From contig JAEEQH010000014.1 of the NCBI GenBank assembly GCA_016285245.1, positions 1 to 64,000 on the forward strand: 64,000 bases of DNA, read 5' to 3'. The translations under genes and the position numbers were made by a program. Shown here piece by piece: positions 26,429-35,396 of this stretch. This stretch comes from Prevotella sp. Its GTDB lineage: Bacteria > Bacteroidota > Bacteroidia > Bacteroidales > Bacteroidaceae. Position 1 is the stretch's first letter; every line of letters starts with the position of its first letter. The notes below the pieces were generated by a model. It was not told the DNA's origin. It ran no database searches and saw nothing but the letters and a program-made list of their open reading frames with translations.

Positions 26429-26470
26429 AAAATAAGTGGCACTTATCGCGCGATAAGTGCCACTTATTTT
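26429..26470. terminator. 42-bp perfect palindrome, two-way terminator
   Basis: AAAATAAGTGGCACTTATCG-CG-CGATAAGTGCCACTTATTTT lies between convergent genes. T-runs follow on + and T-rich sequence follows on -, so it can end both the secreted-protein gene and the tolC operon. Confidence 0.9.
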
Positions 26471-26488
26471 TTGTAAACTGCCACCTAT

Positions 26489-27862
26489 TCAGAACGAGAT
26501 GTCCCGTCCCCTATAGAACTCGATGAGAGCACGCTGGTAAAGCTGTTCATAGCGAGCTTGGACGAGGTCACTCTCGGCACGCAGGTAATTATTCTTCGAC
26601 TCGTTAAACTCTGTGATGTTGGCCTTACCGTTCTCGTACTTGGCCTGCATCAGCGTAAAAGCATCGTGACTGCTCTGGGCGGCAGCAGAACTGCTCTCGT
26701 ACTTCGCATCAGCAGCAACGGCGTTGTAGTACACCTGCTGAATCTCCTTGTAGAGTGTCTTCTTCGTGTTGTCGAGCTGCAGCACTTGATTCTCACGGTC
26801 AATCTTAGCCGAGCGCACACTGTTGCGCGTCTGGAAGCGGTTGAAGATGGGCACACTGAGGTTCAGACCGATGTACTGCGAGAAGTTGTTCTTCAGCTGC
26901 TTGCCGAAACCGTCGGAGTGGAAATGGCTGGTGGTGTAGTAATTAGAACCCAGACCGCCGCTCAGACTCAGCGTGGGGTAATAGCCCGCCTTGGCAATAT
27001 CAATGCTACGCTCTGACGCCGTCACGGCCAGCTGTGCCGACTGTATCTCGGGCTTCACGGTGAGAGCCTCAGCAAAGATGGCGTCGGGCGAGGGAAGTGT
27101 TGAGTGTAGAGTGTTGAGTGTAGAGTTTGCTGCCGCCGTATCGGATTGAATTGATGGACGGGCAACAGTGAAACCCTCGGGCGACGGCATCTCCAGGAGC
27201 TGGGTAAGGTTGAGGATGGCCAGCTGCAGGTTGTTATCGGCCTGGGTGGCAGTGAGATGACTCTGTGCGAGTGTAGCCTGCTGCTGCGACAGTTGGGCGC
27301 CACTGGCCTTGCCGTTGTCGACAAGCGCCTGCAGACGTGTCACCTGCATGGAGTCGATACTGATCTGCCGGCGTGCGACGTCAGCTATCTCCATGTTGTA
27401 GAGAATCTGCACATAGGCCTGTGCCACCTGTGTGCGAATGTCGTTCTTCGCCTTCTCCAGGTCGGCGGTGGCGGCTTCGAGGTTCAGCTGGTTCAGCTTC
27501 ACCTGGTTGGGAATCTGGAAACCCGTGAACAGCGGCACGCTGGTGCCCAGGGAGAACGATGTCGACGAGGTGTTGGTGTTCTCGTACGTATTCTGTGCCG
27601 TCAGTCCGCGTCCGAAGCTGAAGTTCTGTCCTGCCGAGGCGCTGAGGTCCGGCAAACGTGAGGCCCGCGAGGTCTCCAGTTGTAACTCACGCTGGCGCAA
27701 CAGGTTTTCGCGCTGCTTCACGCTGATGTTATGGTTCACGGCGTAGTCGCAGCACTCGCGTAATGTCCACTGGCGCTGAGCGCTTAAAGGTAAAAGGGTA
27801 AAAAGGCAAAAAGGTAAAACTTTAACCCACCCTTGAACCTTCATCGATAATATTGCCTTCAT
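26489..27862 (-). CDS. TolC-family outer-membrane efflux protein
   Basis: This protein is 457 residues from the ATG at 27862 (GTG at 27868 and ATG at 27844 are other in-frame starts). The mature protein starts QRQWTLRECCDYAVNHN, the typical entry of the TolC family, followed by two long coiled-coil repeats (DLEKAKNDIRTQVAQAYVQILYNME; YEQLYQRALIEFYRG at the end). It forms the outer-membrane channel of the MacAB-type exporter whose other parts lie upstream. Two oddities: the signal peptide core (VLPFCLFTLLPLSA) is encoded by a CTTTTTACC-type microrepeat, and residues ~245-256 (NSTLNTLHSTL) by a 14-bp tandem repeat. Confidence 0.93.
   Translation of the reverse strand: MKAILSMKVQGWVKVLPFCLFTLLPLSAQRQWTLRECCDYAVNHNISVKQRENLLRQRELQLETSRASRLPDLSASAGQNFSFGRGLTAQNTYENTNTSSTSFSLGTSVPLFTGFQIPNQVKLNQLNLEAATADLEKAKNDIRTQVAQAYVQILYNMEIADVARRQISIDSMQVTRLQALVDNGKASGAQLSQQQATLAQSHLTATQADNNLQLAILNLTQLLEMPSPEGFTVARPSIQSDTAAANSTLNTLHSTLPSPDAIFAEALTVKPEIQSAQLAVTASERSIDIAKAGYYPTLSLSGGLGSNYYTTSHFHSDGFGKQLKNNFSQYIGLNLSVPIFNRFQTRNSVRSAKIDRENQVLQLDNTKKTLYKEIQQVYYNAVAADAKYESSSAAAQSSHDAFTLMQAKYENGKANITEFNESKNNYLRAESDLVQARYEQLYQRALIEFYRGRDISF
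27096..27126 (-). repeat. In-frame tandem microrepeat in tolC
   Basis: On the + strand AGTGTTGAGTGTAG is present about 2.2 times in tandem (27096-27126). It encodes a serine/threonine/asparagine-rich loop of TolC between conserved segments. Confidence 0.8.
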
Positions 27863-27902
27863 AATCACTCGTTATTATACTGTTTTACCTTTTTACTTTT
27901 CA
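27786..27902 (-). repeat. Inverted microrepeat around the tolC start codon
   Basis: Junction arm GTTTTACCTTTTT (27882-27894, + strand) is complementary to AAAAAGGTAAAAC (27808-27820) inside the signal peptide. The signal arm continues as about four AAAGG(T/G/C)-type octamers (27786-27820). The junction arm overlaps the stop codon of the upstream adaptor gene. Confidence 0.85.
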
Positions 27903-29029
27903 GCGTCATCAGCAATAATCTCTGGGCCACGCACCTTGTCCTTCAGGGTGAGGCCGCTCTTGATTTCGATGTCGACGCCGTTAGAGAGGCCCGTCGTCAC
28001 CTGCTTCCGCTCATACTGAGCCTTCTCGCCATTCTCCTTACCCTTGACGACATAGACGAAGGTGGTGTCGCCGCTGAACTCAATGGCACTCTCAGGCACG
28101 GTGATGACATTCTCGGCACGGGCCAGCACAATCTCGGCGTTGGCACTATAGCCGCTGCGCAGGGACCCCGACGTTCCGTTGGCAGAGCCGGCAGGAACGC
28201 TGACAGCCGCCTTGATTTCAAACTGGTTGGCACCGTTCGACTCTGTAGCCTTCGGCGAGATATACTCCAGCGAGGCATCGAACTGCAGGTCCTGCATGGC
28301 ACCGATGGTAATCTTCATCGGCATACTGATGACCAGCTGTCCCACCTCCGTCTCGTCGATGTTACCGCGGAAGATGAGGTCGTTCATGTTAGCCACGATG
28401 GCGATGGTGGTGCCGTCGTTGAAGGTATTGCTGTTGATGACGGAGTTACCCACCTTCACAGGGATGTCGAGGATGACGCCGCTGATGGTCGAGCGGATGA
28501 GTGTCGACGAGGCGCTGGCGTTCGACTTCGACACACCATCGCGCACCACCTGGAGGGCATCGACGGCAGCAGCCTTCTCCTCCTTGGCCTGACGCAGCTG
28601 CTGGCACACCTTGTCGTACTCATCGTCAGAGACGAGCTTCTGCTGGTGCAGTGCCTCCTCACGGTTGTAGTCCGTCTGTGCCTGCTTCAGGTTCAGGTCA
28701 GCCAGTCGTACACGGCTCTCCGCACTCGACAGCTGTCCCATGTCGGGAATGACCTTCACCTTGGCAATCACCTCACCCTGCTGAACATACTGTCCGGGCT
28801 CCTTCATCAGTTCGGCGATGATACCCGAGATCTGGGGTTTGATGTTCACCTCGTTGCGTGGTTCAATCTTTCCCGTGATAATGGTGGTCTTGAGGATACT
28901 GTCTGTCTTCGGAGTGAACTCTGAGTAGACGATTTCCTTCGGTTGGCTTTTCTGCCAGAGGAACACGAATGTTCCGATGAAAATCAGCGCCACAATGGCT
29001 GCGATAATCAGTTTGCTGTACTTTTTCAT
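27893..29029 (-). CDS. MacA/HlyD-type periplasmic adaptor
   Basis: This 378-residue protein has one N-terminal membrane anchor (LIIAAIVALIFIGTFVFLW), a lipoyl half-motif (NIKPQISGIIAELMKEPGQYVQQGEVIAKV), an alpha-hairpin (~100-165), the second lipoyl half (STISGVILDIPVKVGNSV), then beta-barrel and membrane-proximal domains. It links inner-membrane MacB-like permeases to TolC. In a tripartite exporter of this type the substrate may be a peptide, macrolide or lipid; the sequence does not tell. Confidence 0.93.
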   Translation of the reverse strand: MKKYSKLIIAAIVALIFIGTFVFLWQKSQPKEIVYSEFTPKTDSILKTTIITGKIEPRNEVNIKPQISGIIAELMKEPGQYVQQGEVIAKVKVIPDMGQLSSAESRVRLADLNLKQAQTDYNREEALHQQKLVSDDEYDKVCQQLRQAKEEKAAAVDALQVVRDGVSKSNASASSTLIRSTISGVILDIPVKVGNSVINSNTFNDGTTIAIVANMNDLIFRGNIDETEVGQLVISMPMKITIGAMQDLQFDASLEYISPKATESNGANQFEIKAAVSVPAGSANGTSGSLRSGYSANAEIVLARAENVITVPESAIEFSGDTTFVYVVKGKENGEKAQYERKQVTTGLSNGVDIEIKSGLTLKDKVRGPEIIADDAEK

Positions 29030-29032
29030 ATT

Positions 29033-29123
29033 ATATCAATGCTTAATTCTTAATGCTTAATTACGTTTATGCTTCATGCACAATCTAATGCCATTAAGCA
29101 TTAAGCATTGTGCATAAGCATTG
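29033..29123 (-). repeat. Junction microrepeats with inverted halves
   Basis: TTAAGCATTAAGCATT (from 29094) and AATGCTTAATTCTTAATG (from 29039) face each other and fill the whole interval between the second permease gene and the adaptor gene. They could form a stem-loop in the mRNA. Confidence 0.75.
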
Positions 29124-29124
29124 G

Positions 29125-30372
29125 TTACTCATCGCGCATGGCGTCAACAGGTTTAATGCTCATGGCACGGGCAGCGGGGGCAAGACCGGCAAGGACACCC
29201 ATGACCGAGACCATGAGGGCGGCGACGATGGCCGTCCAGAAGCCTACCTGGAAATGGGCGGTGAGAATGCCGTCCTCGGTGTTACCCAGCTCCAGCATCT
29301 GCAGGATCATCACGGCAAAGAGGATGCCGCTCATACCGGCGACGAGGGTGAGGACTATCGACTCGCTGATAATCTGCGAGAGGATGTTTCGGGGCGTGGC
29401 ACCGATGGCTCGGCGGATGCCTATCTCCGTTGTACGCTCGCGCACGGTGACCATCATAATGTTCGACACACCGATGGCACCAGCGAGCAGGGTACCGAGT
29501 CCCACGAGCCATATGAGGAAGTTCACGCCGCGGAACAGGTTGTCCAATAGTTGGAAGAGCACCTCGGTATTGAACACCATAGCCCCCTGCTCGTCGGTCG
29601 GGTCGATGGTGTGTGCGCGGGCGACGGTCTCACGGATGCGGTCGGTGAGGGTCGACATCACGACGCCCTTCTTACCGGTGAGGGCAATCATGTCGACGGC
29701 ATTGCCCCGGTTGTAGGCCTGCTGCATGAACGTCAACGGCAGCACGACGCCGGTGCCAGCCTCGCTACCGAGGCTGATTGCATCAGACATATTATAGTCA
29801 ACGCCCACTATCTGATAGTAGATATTATCAATGCGGATACGCTTGCCGCAGGGGTCGCCACCACCAGGGAACAACTCCTTGTAGGTTTTCTTCTGGATGA
29901 CGCAAACCTTGCGATGGTCACGGATGTCGGCCTCGTCGATGTAACGGCCATAGTACATTTTCGGCTGGTTGATACGGGCGAACGCCGGCATGGCGCCGCT
30001 GACGCCGATGGTGGCCTTGCGGTCGCCGTAGTAGGCCGTGCCGCCATTACTGAAGAGGATGGGTGTCACGACGTCAAGCTCGGGTACGCTGCGCTTGATG
30101 CGCTCCACGTCCTTGTACTCCATCGTCCACATACGTCCCTTGCGGAATCCTTTGTAGGCTTTCGACGTAGGCTGTGCCCATACCATGGCTGAGTTCGTCG
30201 CGAAGCCGGCGAAGTTCTGTTCGAGCATCTCCTTCAGACCCTGTCCGCCTCCCATCAGCGCCACGAGCATGAACACGCCCCAGAAAACGCCGAAGCCCGT
30301 CAGAAAGCTCCTGCTCTTGTTTCGTGTCAAGGTGTCGAGCACCTCTCTGTATGAATCAATGTCTATTCTCAT
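29125..30372 (-). CDS. MacB/FtsX-type ABC permease
   Basis: This 415-residue protein has the MacB-type fold: a first membrane helix (FLTGFGVFWGVFMLVALMGG), a large periplasmic MacB_PCD domain (~45-260), and three C-terminal helices (FLIWLVGLGTLLAGAIGVSN; ILSQIISESIVLTLVAGMSG; WTAIVAALMVSVMGVLAGLAP). RERTTEIGIRRAIGATP is the conserved coupling loop. It has no ATPase domain; the separate ATPase at 31634-32293 serves it. It follows the first permease gene by 3 bp. Confidence 0.93.
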   Translation of the reverse strand: MRIDIDSYREVLDTLTRNKSRSFLTGFGVFWGVFMLVALMGGGQGLKEMLEQNFAGFATNSAMVWAQPTSKAYKGFRKGRMWTMEYKDVERIKRSVPELDVVTPILFSNGGTAYYGDRKATIGVSGAMPAFARINQPKMYYGRYIDEADIRDHRKVCVIQKKTYKELFPGGGDPCGKRIRIDNIYYQIVGVDYNMSDAISLGSEAGTGVVLPLTFMQQAYNRGNAVDMIALTGKKGVVMSTLTDRIRETVARAHTIDPTDEQGAMVFNTEVLFQLLDNLFRGVNFLIWLVGLGTLLAGAIGVSNIMMVTVRERTTEIGIRRAIGATPRNILSQIISESIVLTLVAGMSGILFAVMILQMLELGNTEDGILTAHFQVGFWTAIVAALMVSVMGVLAGLAPAARAMSIKPVDAMRDE

Positions 30373-30375
30373 AAC

Positions 30376-31650
30376 TTACTCTGCTCTTAATGCTTCTATC
30401 GGCCTTATGCGGCTCGCCTTGTATGCCGGAATCAGCCCAGCGATGGTACCGGCAATGATCATCACCATCGTTGCTTCGAAACAAACGTCGAGGCCGACGG
30501 TCGGGTCAAGGAACATCGTGGCCTTGAACAGACCGGTATCGATGGTCTCGTGACCGATGGTCGCGTCCATATATTCGTTGGCCGCCACGCCAAGCACCAT
30601 ACCGATGTAGCCGAAAAAGGTGGTGATGATGACGCTCTCGACGATAATCAGCTTCAAGATAGCCCACGGCTTCGCACCGATAGCCTTACGGATGCCAAAC
30701 TCGTGAGTACGTTCCTTGACGGTGATGAGCATGATGTTGCTCACGCCGACGATGCCGCTGAGTAGGGTGAAGAGTCCGATGATCCAGAGGGCTGTGCGGA
30801 TGATGTCGATACCCGTCTCCATCTGCAGGTTCTGCGTGAAGCGGTTCCACAGCCATACGGCGTCCTCGTCGTCGGGGTGTGCCTGGTGCTCGGCGTTCAG
30901 TCGGTGACGGTAGTCTCTCTCGAAGTCCTCGTTGGCTTTCTCCGTCGGCAGACCATGGAAGGTGAACTCTATACGTCCGGCATCGTCGGTGTTCGCACCG
31001 AAAATACGCTTGATGGCTGAATAGCTCGAGAAGACCTCGGCACGTCCGTTCTCGTTCTCCTTATAGATGCCTACCACCTTGAATGCGAAGTCGCCGACCT
31101 TCACGAACTGTCCTACAAGCGAAGCCAATTGTGCATTGTGCATTGTGGATTGTGCGTTGATCAGTTCCTTCGCCTGTTTGTTACTCAGCACGAGCACCTT
31201 ACGGTTCTCCTTCAGGTCTATGTCGTTGATGAAACGCCCGTGGAGCATCTGTACTTTGTTTATCTTCGTATGATTAGGATAGACGCCGCTGATGGTGGCA
31301 GAGATATACTGCTGCCCGAGGCTGATGATGGCGCTGGTGTTGTACTGTGCGCCCACCTCGTCGACATGCTCCTTGAACTCCGTGGCCGTGATGTCCATGT
31401 CGCTTCCATGAAGGCGGATGTCCCTACCCTCCTTCAGACCCTGATACGGCTTCGACGTCCATCCGCCGAAGACGACCATCGACGACGAGAGGAAACGGTC
31501 GCTCTGCTTCAGGTTCGCGTTGATGAGGCCATTGCCCGCACCGAGGAGTACGATGAGCATGAAGATGCCCCACGCCACGGCGAATCCCGTCAGCGTCGTC
31601 CGCAGCTTGTTGCGCCGCGCCGTCTGCCATATCTCATTCAATAACTCCAT
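30376..31650 (-). CDS. MacB/FtsX-type ABC permease with a microrepeat insertion
   Basis: This 424-residue protein starts MELLNEIWQTARRNKLRTTL; this start overlaps the ATPase gene end by 17 bp and matches the paralogue downstream. Helices and the coupling loop (KERTHEFGIRKAIGAKP) are conserved. Residues encoded by 31127-31158 (NAQSTMHNAQL) come from an ATTGTGC heptamer array and look like an extra loop in the periplasmic domain. With the neighbouring permease it likely forms a heterodimer. Confidence 0.92.
   Translation of the reverse strand: MELLNEIWQTARRNKLRTTLTGFAVAWGIFMLIVLLGAGNGLINANLKQSDRFLSSSMVVFGGWTSKPYQGLKEGRDIRLHGSDMDITATEFKEHVDEVGAQYNTSAIISLGQQYISATISGVYPNHTKINKVQMLHGRFINDIDLKENRKVLVLSNKQAKELINAQSTMHNAQLASLVGQFVKVGDFAFKVVGIYKENENGRAEVFSSYSAIKRIFGANTDDAGRIEFTFHGLPTEKANEDFERDYRHRLNAEHQAHPDDEDAVWLWNRFTQNLQMETGIDIIRTALWIIGLFTLLSGIVGVSNIMLITVKERTHEFGIRKAIGAKPWAILKLIIVESVIITTFFGYIGMVLGVAANEYMDATIGHETIDTGLFKATMFLDPTVGLDVCFEATMVMIIAGTIAGLIPAYKASRIRPIEALRAE
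31127..31158 (-). repeat. In-frame heptamer array in a MacB-type permease gene
   Basis: On the + strand, ATTGTGC, ATTGTGC, ATTGTGG, ATTGTGC: four tandem units read through as INAQSTMHNAQL on the minus strand. Confidence 0.85.
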
Positions 31651-32293
31651 CCTTGATACGTATGATGCGGTTTGTTTGTTCTGCCACCGTCGGGTCATGG
31701 GTGACGATAATCTGTGTCATGTGCTCGTCCTCGTTGAGCCGTTTCAGCAGCTGCATCACCTCGACCGAGGTCTTCGAGTCGAGGGCGCCCGTCGGCTCGT
31801 CGGCGAGGATGATTTTCGGATTCGTTATCAGTGCGCGGGCTATGGCTACGCGCTGGCGCTGTCCGCCGCTGAGCTCGTTGGGGTAGTGTGTGGCCCAATC
31901 CTTCAGTCCCAGACGTTCCAGATACTCCATAGCCAGGGCGTGGCGTTTCTTTCTGCTCACGCCCTGGTAGAATAATGGCAACTCAACGTTTTCCACGGCA
32001 TTCTTAAACGAGATGAGATTAAACGACTGGAAGATGAAACCAATCATGTGGTTACGGTAGTAAGCCGCCTTCCGCTCCGAGAGGTTCCAGATGGGCACGC
32101 CCGCCAGCTCATACAGTCCGGAGTCGTAGTTGTCGAGGATGCCGAGGATGTTCAGCAGCGTCGACTTGCCCGAACCCGAGGCTCCCATGATGCTGACGAA
32201 CTCTCCCTCCTGTATATCGAGGTTGATGCCCTTCAGTACATGTAGCGGCTGTGCGCCGAAATAGGTTTTGTTGACGTTTTCTAAGTGAATCAC
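31634..32293 (-). CDS. MacB/LolD-type ABC transporter ATPase
   Basis: This 219-residue protein has Walker A GASGSGKS (near 37), Q-loop FIFQSFNL, signature LSGGQRQRVAIARAL, Walker B IILADEPTGALDS and H-loop IIVTHDP. It starts with GTG at 32293; no ATG is near. It is the first gene of the export operon (ATPase, two permeases, adaptor, TolC), overlapping the permease gene by 17 bp. Confidence 0.95.
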   Translation of the reverse strand: MIHLENVNKTYFGAQPLHVLKGINLDIQEGEFVSIMGASGSGKSTLLNILGILDNYDSGLYELAGVPIWNLSERKAAYYRNHMIGFIFQSFNLISFKNAVENVELPLFYQGVSRKKRHALAMEYLERLGLKDWATHYPNELSGGQRQRVAIARALITNPKIILADEPTGALDSKTSVEVMQLLKRLNEDEHMTQIIVTHDPTVAEQTNRIIRIKDGVIE

Positions 32294-32296
32294 GTT

Positions 32297-32360
32297 ATTT
32301 ACAATTTTACAATTTACGATTGACTATTTATTTCTCAATTTCTCAATATCTCAATATTGA
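32297..32360 (-). repeat. Junction microrepeats upstream of the ABC ATPase
   Basis: Degenerate ATTTACAATTTTAC- and TTTCTCAATTTCTCAAT-type repeats (7-9 bp period). The remaining ~70 bp to the upstream gene show no promoter or hairpin I can support. Confidence 0.65.
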
Positions 32361-32429
32361 TATTCTGTCTATTAGACGCTCATTTCTCCGCTTTCGTTGC
32401 ATCGTTGACGCTAAAAAACCTTAATTCCA

Positions 32430-35396
32430 TCAGAAGAAGTACGGCATCGCGGCACCTTTCCGGTCTTTGGGGAAGCGCTGGAAGTTATACGTCAGCTTCA
32501 GCATGGCATACTGCGACACCACATTCGTATAGGTCTCCGTACGTCCCTGGGCATTGATGTTGTAGCTGCGGTTACTGAGCTGTCCCAGCAGGTCGAAGCC
32601 CTCAACACTCACGATGAGGGCGTTCTTCCACAACGGCCTGCTCACCTTCACGCCCCATATCAGCTCGTCGCGGTTCATGTCAGGGTCACTATAGCCACGG
32701 TGGCTGTAGTTCACGAGTGTCGTGCTGAGCTCCAACTGCCACGGCAACATCAGCAGGGCCGAGGCACCGTAGCTGAAGTCTCCGGCATTGATGCGCTGGA
32801 AATCCTCACGGTCGCTGGTCACGTGGTTGTACGATCCGCGGATGTTGGCCGCCAGCTGGTTCTGTCCACGGCCGTCGCGGTTAGCACCGAACTTATACGT
32901 CACCTTCAGCTGGTCGCTGATGGTAGTGTTGTGTACGATGCTGTTCTGCGCCTCCATACCTGCTACATTGTTCAGGTCGACGCTGTGGTTGTAGCCCACG
33001 CCGAAGCGGTTCTCGAAGTTGAGGCGCTCCTTCTTGTCCAACGGCCTGCCGTAGCTACCGTCGAGGCTCGTACGCCAGTTGCCGTTGATGTTGACGGGCT
33101 TCGTCGTCGTACGTCCGCTCGCCTTGTCGTAGACCATACTCGTGGCAAAGGCGTCGTAGGTACGGCTGTAGTCGGCCATGATGTTCAAGGTGTGTCGCTT
33201 CGGACCGCCCATCAAGAAGTAGAAGCCCGACAGGCTGAGTGTCCGTGTATTCTTCAAATCCGGATTCGAGAGGGTGACGTGCAGCGGGTCGCTGTCGTCG
33301 CGGTAGTTCACCATCGTCATGATGTCGGGCTCGCTGGTGTTCAGCGAGACGTTGAAGTTCAGGCGCTGGATGGCCTCCTGCGGTGTCTCCTCGCTGAACC
33401 AGTTGATCTTCTCCTTCGTCTTCGGTGCATACTCAATGCTCAGCGACGGGCTCAGCAGCCAGTTGCTCTGCGTCAGATGCTGCTGTGTCACGCGGAAATA
33501 GTCGAGGCGCTTGTGATGGTACGCCAGCGGCAGGTCCACATTGATGTAGCCGTCGCCCAGGAAGCGCGGCACGAAGTGGAAGGTGGCCGCCAACCGATGG
33601 CTGTCGTCGTTGCGCGTATAGTTGTAGCTGTTCGCGTCGTCCATCACGCTGAGCAAGGCCTCTCTCGTCGACGGCAGCAGGTCAATCTGCGTGGAGTCGT
33701 GTCCCGCCAGCTGGTCCAGCCGGTAGAGGGCGTTCTCGTTGTCGTTGTAGGAGTGGCTGTACTGGTAGTCGAGACGCAGGTTGTGGATGCCCAGTCCGAA
33801 GTTATAGGCTGCTCCCGTTATCGCCGACCAGTTCTTCGACGGCGCGTCGGTATAGTTGTTGCGGAAGTCGCGGTTGCTGCCCGTCAGACTGCTGCTCTTC
33901 ATGTAGTTCAGGTCCTGCAGCTGGTAGCTGTGCGACTTGTTGCGGGTGTAGTTCACGTGCGAGAAGATGGAGACGACGTCGGCCAGCACCTTCACGTCGG
34001 CACTAAGGTAGCTGAACAGGGTCAGCGACTCCGTGTCGCCCTTGTTCTGTGAGTAGCGGCGGTTCAGGGTGATGGACCGGTACTTCTCTGGGTTCACGAA
34101 GAGGTCGTCGAGCAGGTCGCCGTAGGCTGCAGGATCGGCATCGAACTGTGCCGAGCGGTTGCTGCCGTTGCTGTCGCCCGTTGAGTAGCTGATGTCAAAG
34201 TTGCCGCGGCCGACGAATCCCTTAGGCGAGTAGCTGATGTTCGCTGAGGCGTTGTAGTTCTTCGAATTGTTACGGTTGTAATTAGCTGAACGGCCATAGG
34301 TGTCGCCACCCGTCAGATACGTCTGCGACGAGGTCCACGTGTCGGTATGAACTTTGTTGTTCGTTGCCCGCAGGCTGACGCCTGCCGACAGCTTGTCGTC
34401 CCAGTTGCCGTAGCTATAGCCCACGTTCGCCGTGCGCAGCGTGGTGACACCCTGTGCCGTCTGCGGCTCGAAGGCGGCAGCGTCGGCACCCATCACGGCA
34501 AAGTCGCCACCCGCATCGTTCAGGTTGTTCAGGTTGCCGTTCACCGACAGGCGTCCCTTGCCTTTCGTGTAGACACCCATCAGCTTCACGCCGTAGCGGT
34601 CGTCGGTACCGGCGCCCACCTGCGCATTGCCGAAGGTGCTGACAGCGTACTTCTTCTTCAGCCTGACGTCCATGACATACGTCTTGTCGTCCATGTCGCG
34701 ACCCATCATCTGGCTGACCTTTCCCTTGCGGTCGAACACCTTGATTTTGTTCACCGTGTAGGCGGGCAGGTTCTCGAGGGCCGCCTTGGGGTCGCCCTCG
34801 AAGAAGTCGCGGCCGTCCACCAGCAGGTTGTCTATCTTCTTGCCGTTCACCTTGATCTCGCCGTCCTTGTTCAGCTCGGCTCCAGGCAACTGGCGTATCA
34901 GGGCGTCGAGCATCGAGCCCTCGGCCAGGTTGAAGGCGTCGGCATTGTAGACGATGGTGTCGCCACGCGTCACCATCTTGATCTTCGTGCCCGTCACCGT
35001 CACCTCCTTCAGCTGCTGTGCCGCGGGCTTCATCTCGATGCGCCGCACGTCGACGCTGCCCTCGCGCTTGTACTTCACTTCGAACGCCTTGTACTGTGTC
35101 TTGAAACCCAGACAGGAGACGCGCAGCAGGTACTTGCCCACGTCCTTGACAGGTAGTTCGAACATACCGAAGTGGTAGAGCAGGAACGTGTCGGCAGGCT
35201 CCGCATGGAACGTCGAGATGACGCTGCTGTCGGCAGCCGCGAGCAGCTGGATGGAGGCGTCGGGCAGCGGCTGGTTCGTGAAGGCCTCCACCACCCTACC
35301 CGTCACCACACGATTTTCACCACGCTGGGCCGACGCTTTGGACGTCGGCCACAGAAGGGTCATGGTGAGTAGTATCAGAGTCGTCAGCTGTTTCAT
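32430..35396 (-). CDS. TonB-receptor-like outer-membrane beta-barrel protein
   Basis: This protein is 988 residues from the ATG at 35396, with signal MKQLTTLILLTMTLLWPTSK, a CarboxypepD_reg-like domain (~30-120, VVTGRVVEAFTNQPLPDASI), and a plug-like segment (LKEVTVTGTK, LDALIRQLPGAELNKDGEIK, INNLLVDGRDFFEG-type motif at VDGRDFFEGDP). A long barrel follows, ending AAMPYFF. This type is related to SusC but has no SusD partner. The ATGA overlap with the GntR gene stop (4 bp) indicates coupled translation. The substrate is unknown. Confidence 0.9.
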   Translation of the reverse strand: MKQLTTLILLTMTLLWPTSKASAQRGENRVVTGRVVEAFTNQPLPDASIQLLAAADSSVISTFHAEPADTFLLYHFGMFELPVKDVGKYLLRVSCLGFKTQYKAFEVKYKREGSVDVRRIEMKPAAQQLKEVTVTGTKIKMVTRGDTIVYNADAFNLAEGSMLDALIRQLPGAELNKDGEIKVNGKKIDNLLVDGRDFFEGDPKAALENLPAYTVNKIKVFDRKGKVSQMMGRDMDDKTYVMDVRLKKKYAVSTFGNAQVGAGTDDRYGVKLMGVYTKGKGRLSVNGNLNNLNDAGGDFAVMGADAAAFEPQTAQGVTTLRTANVGYSYGNWDDKLSAGVSLRATNNKVHTDTWTSSQTYLTGGDTYGRSANYNRNNSKNYNASANISYSPKGFVGRGNFDISYSTGDSNGSNRSAQFDADPAAYGDLLDDLFVNPEKYRSITLNRRYSQNKGDTESLTLFSYLSADVKVLADVVSIFSHVNYTRNKSHSYQLQDLNYMKSSSLTGSNRDFRNNYTDAPSKNWSAITGAAYNFGLGIHNLRLDYQYSHSYNDNENALYRLDQLAGHDSTQIDLLPSTREALLSVMDDANSYNYTRNDDSHRLAATFHFVPRFLGDGYINVDLPLAYHHKRLDYFRVTQQHLTQSNWLLSPSLSIEYAPKTKEKINWFSEETPQEAIQRLNFNVSLNTSEPDIMTMVNYRDDSDPLHVTLSNPDLKNTRTLSLSGFYFLMGGPKRHTLNIMADYSRTYDAFATSMVYDKASGRTTTKPVNINGNWRTSLDGSYGRPLDKKERLNFENRFGVGYNHSVDLNNVAGMEAQNSIVHNTTISDQLKVTYKFGANRDGRGQNQLAANIRGSYNHVTSDREDFQRINAGDFSYGASALLMLPWQLELSTTLVNYSHRGYSDPDMNRDELIWGVKVSRPLWKNALIVSVEGFDLLGQLSNRSYNINAQGRTETYTNVVSQYAMLKLTYNFQRFPKDRKGAAMPYFF

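Noticed and set aside
31650..31698. Upstream start for the first MacB-type permease (31698)
   Set aside because: The extra 16 residues are out-of-frame reading of the ATPase end; the start at 31650 aligns with the sister permease.
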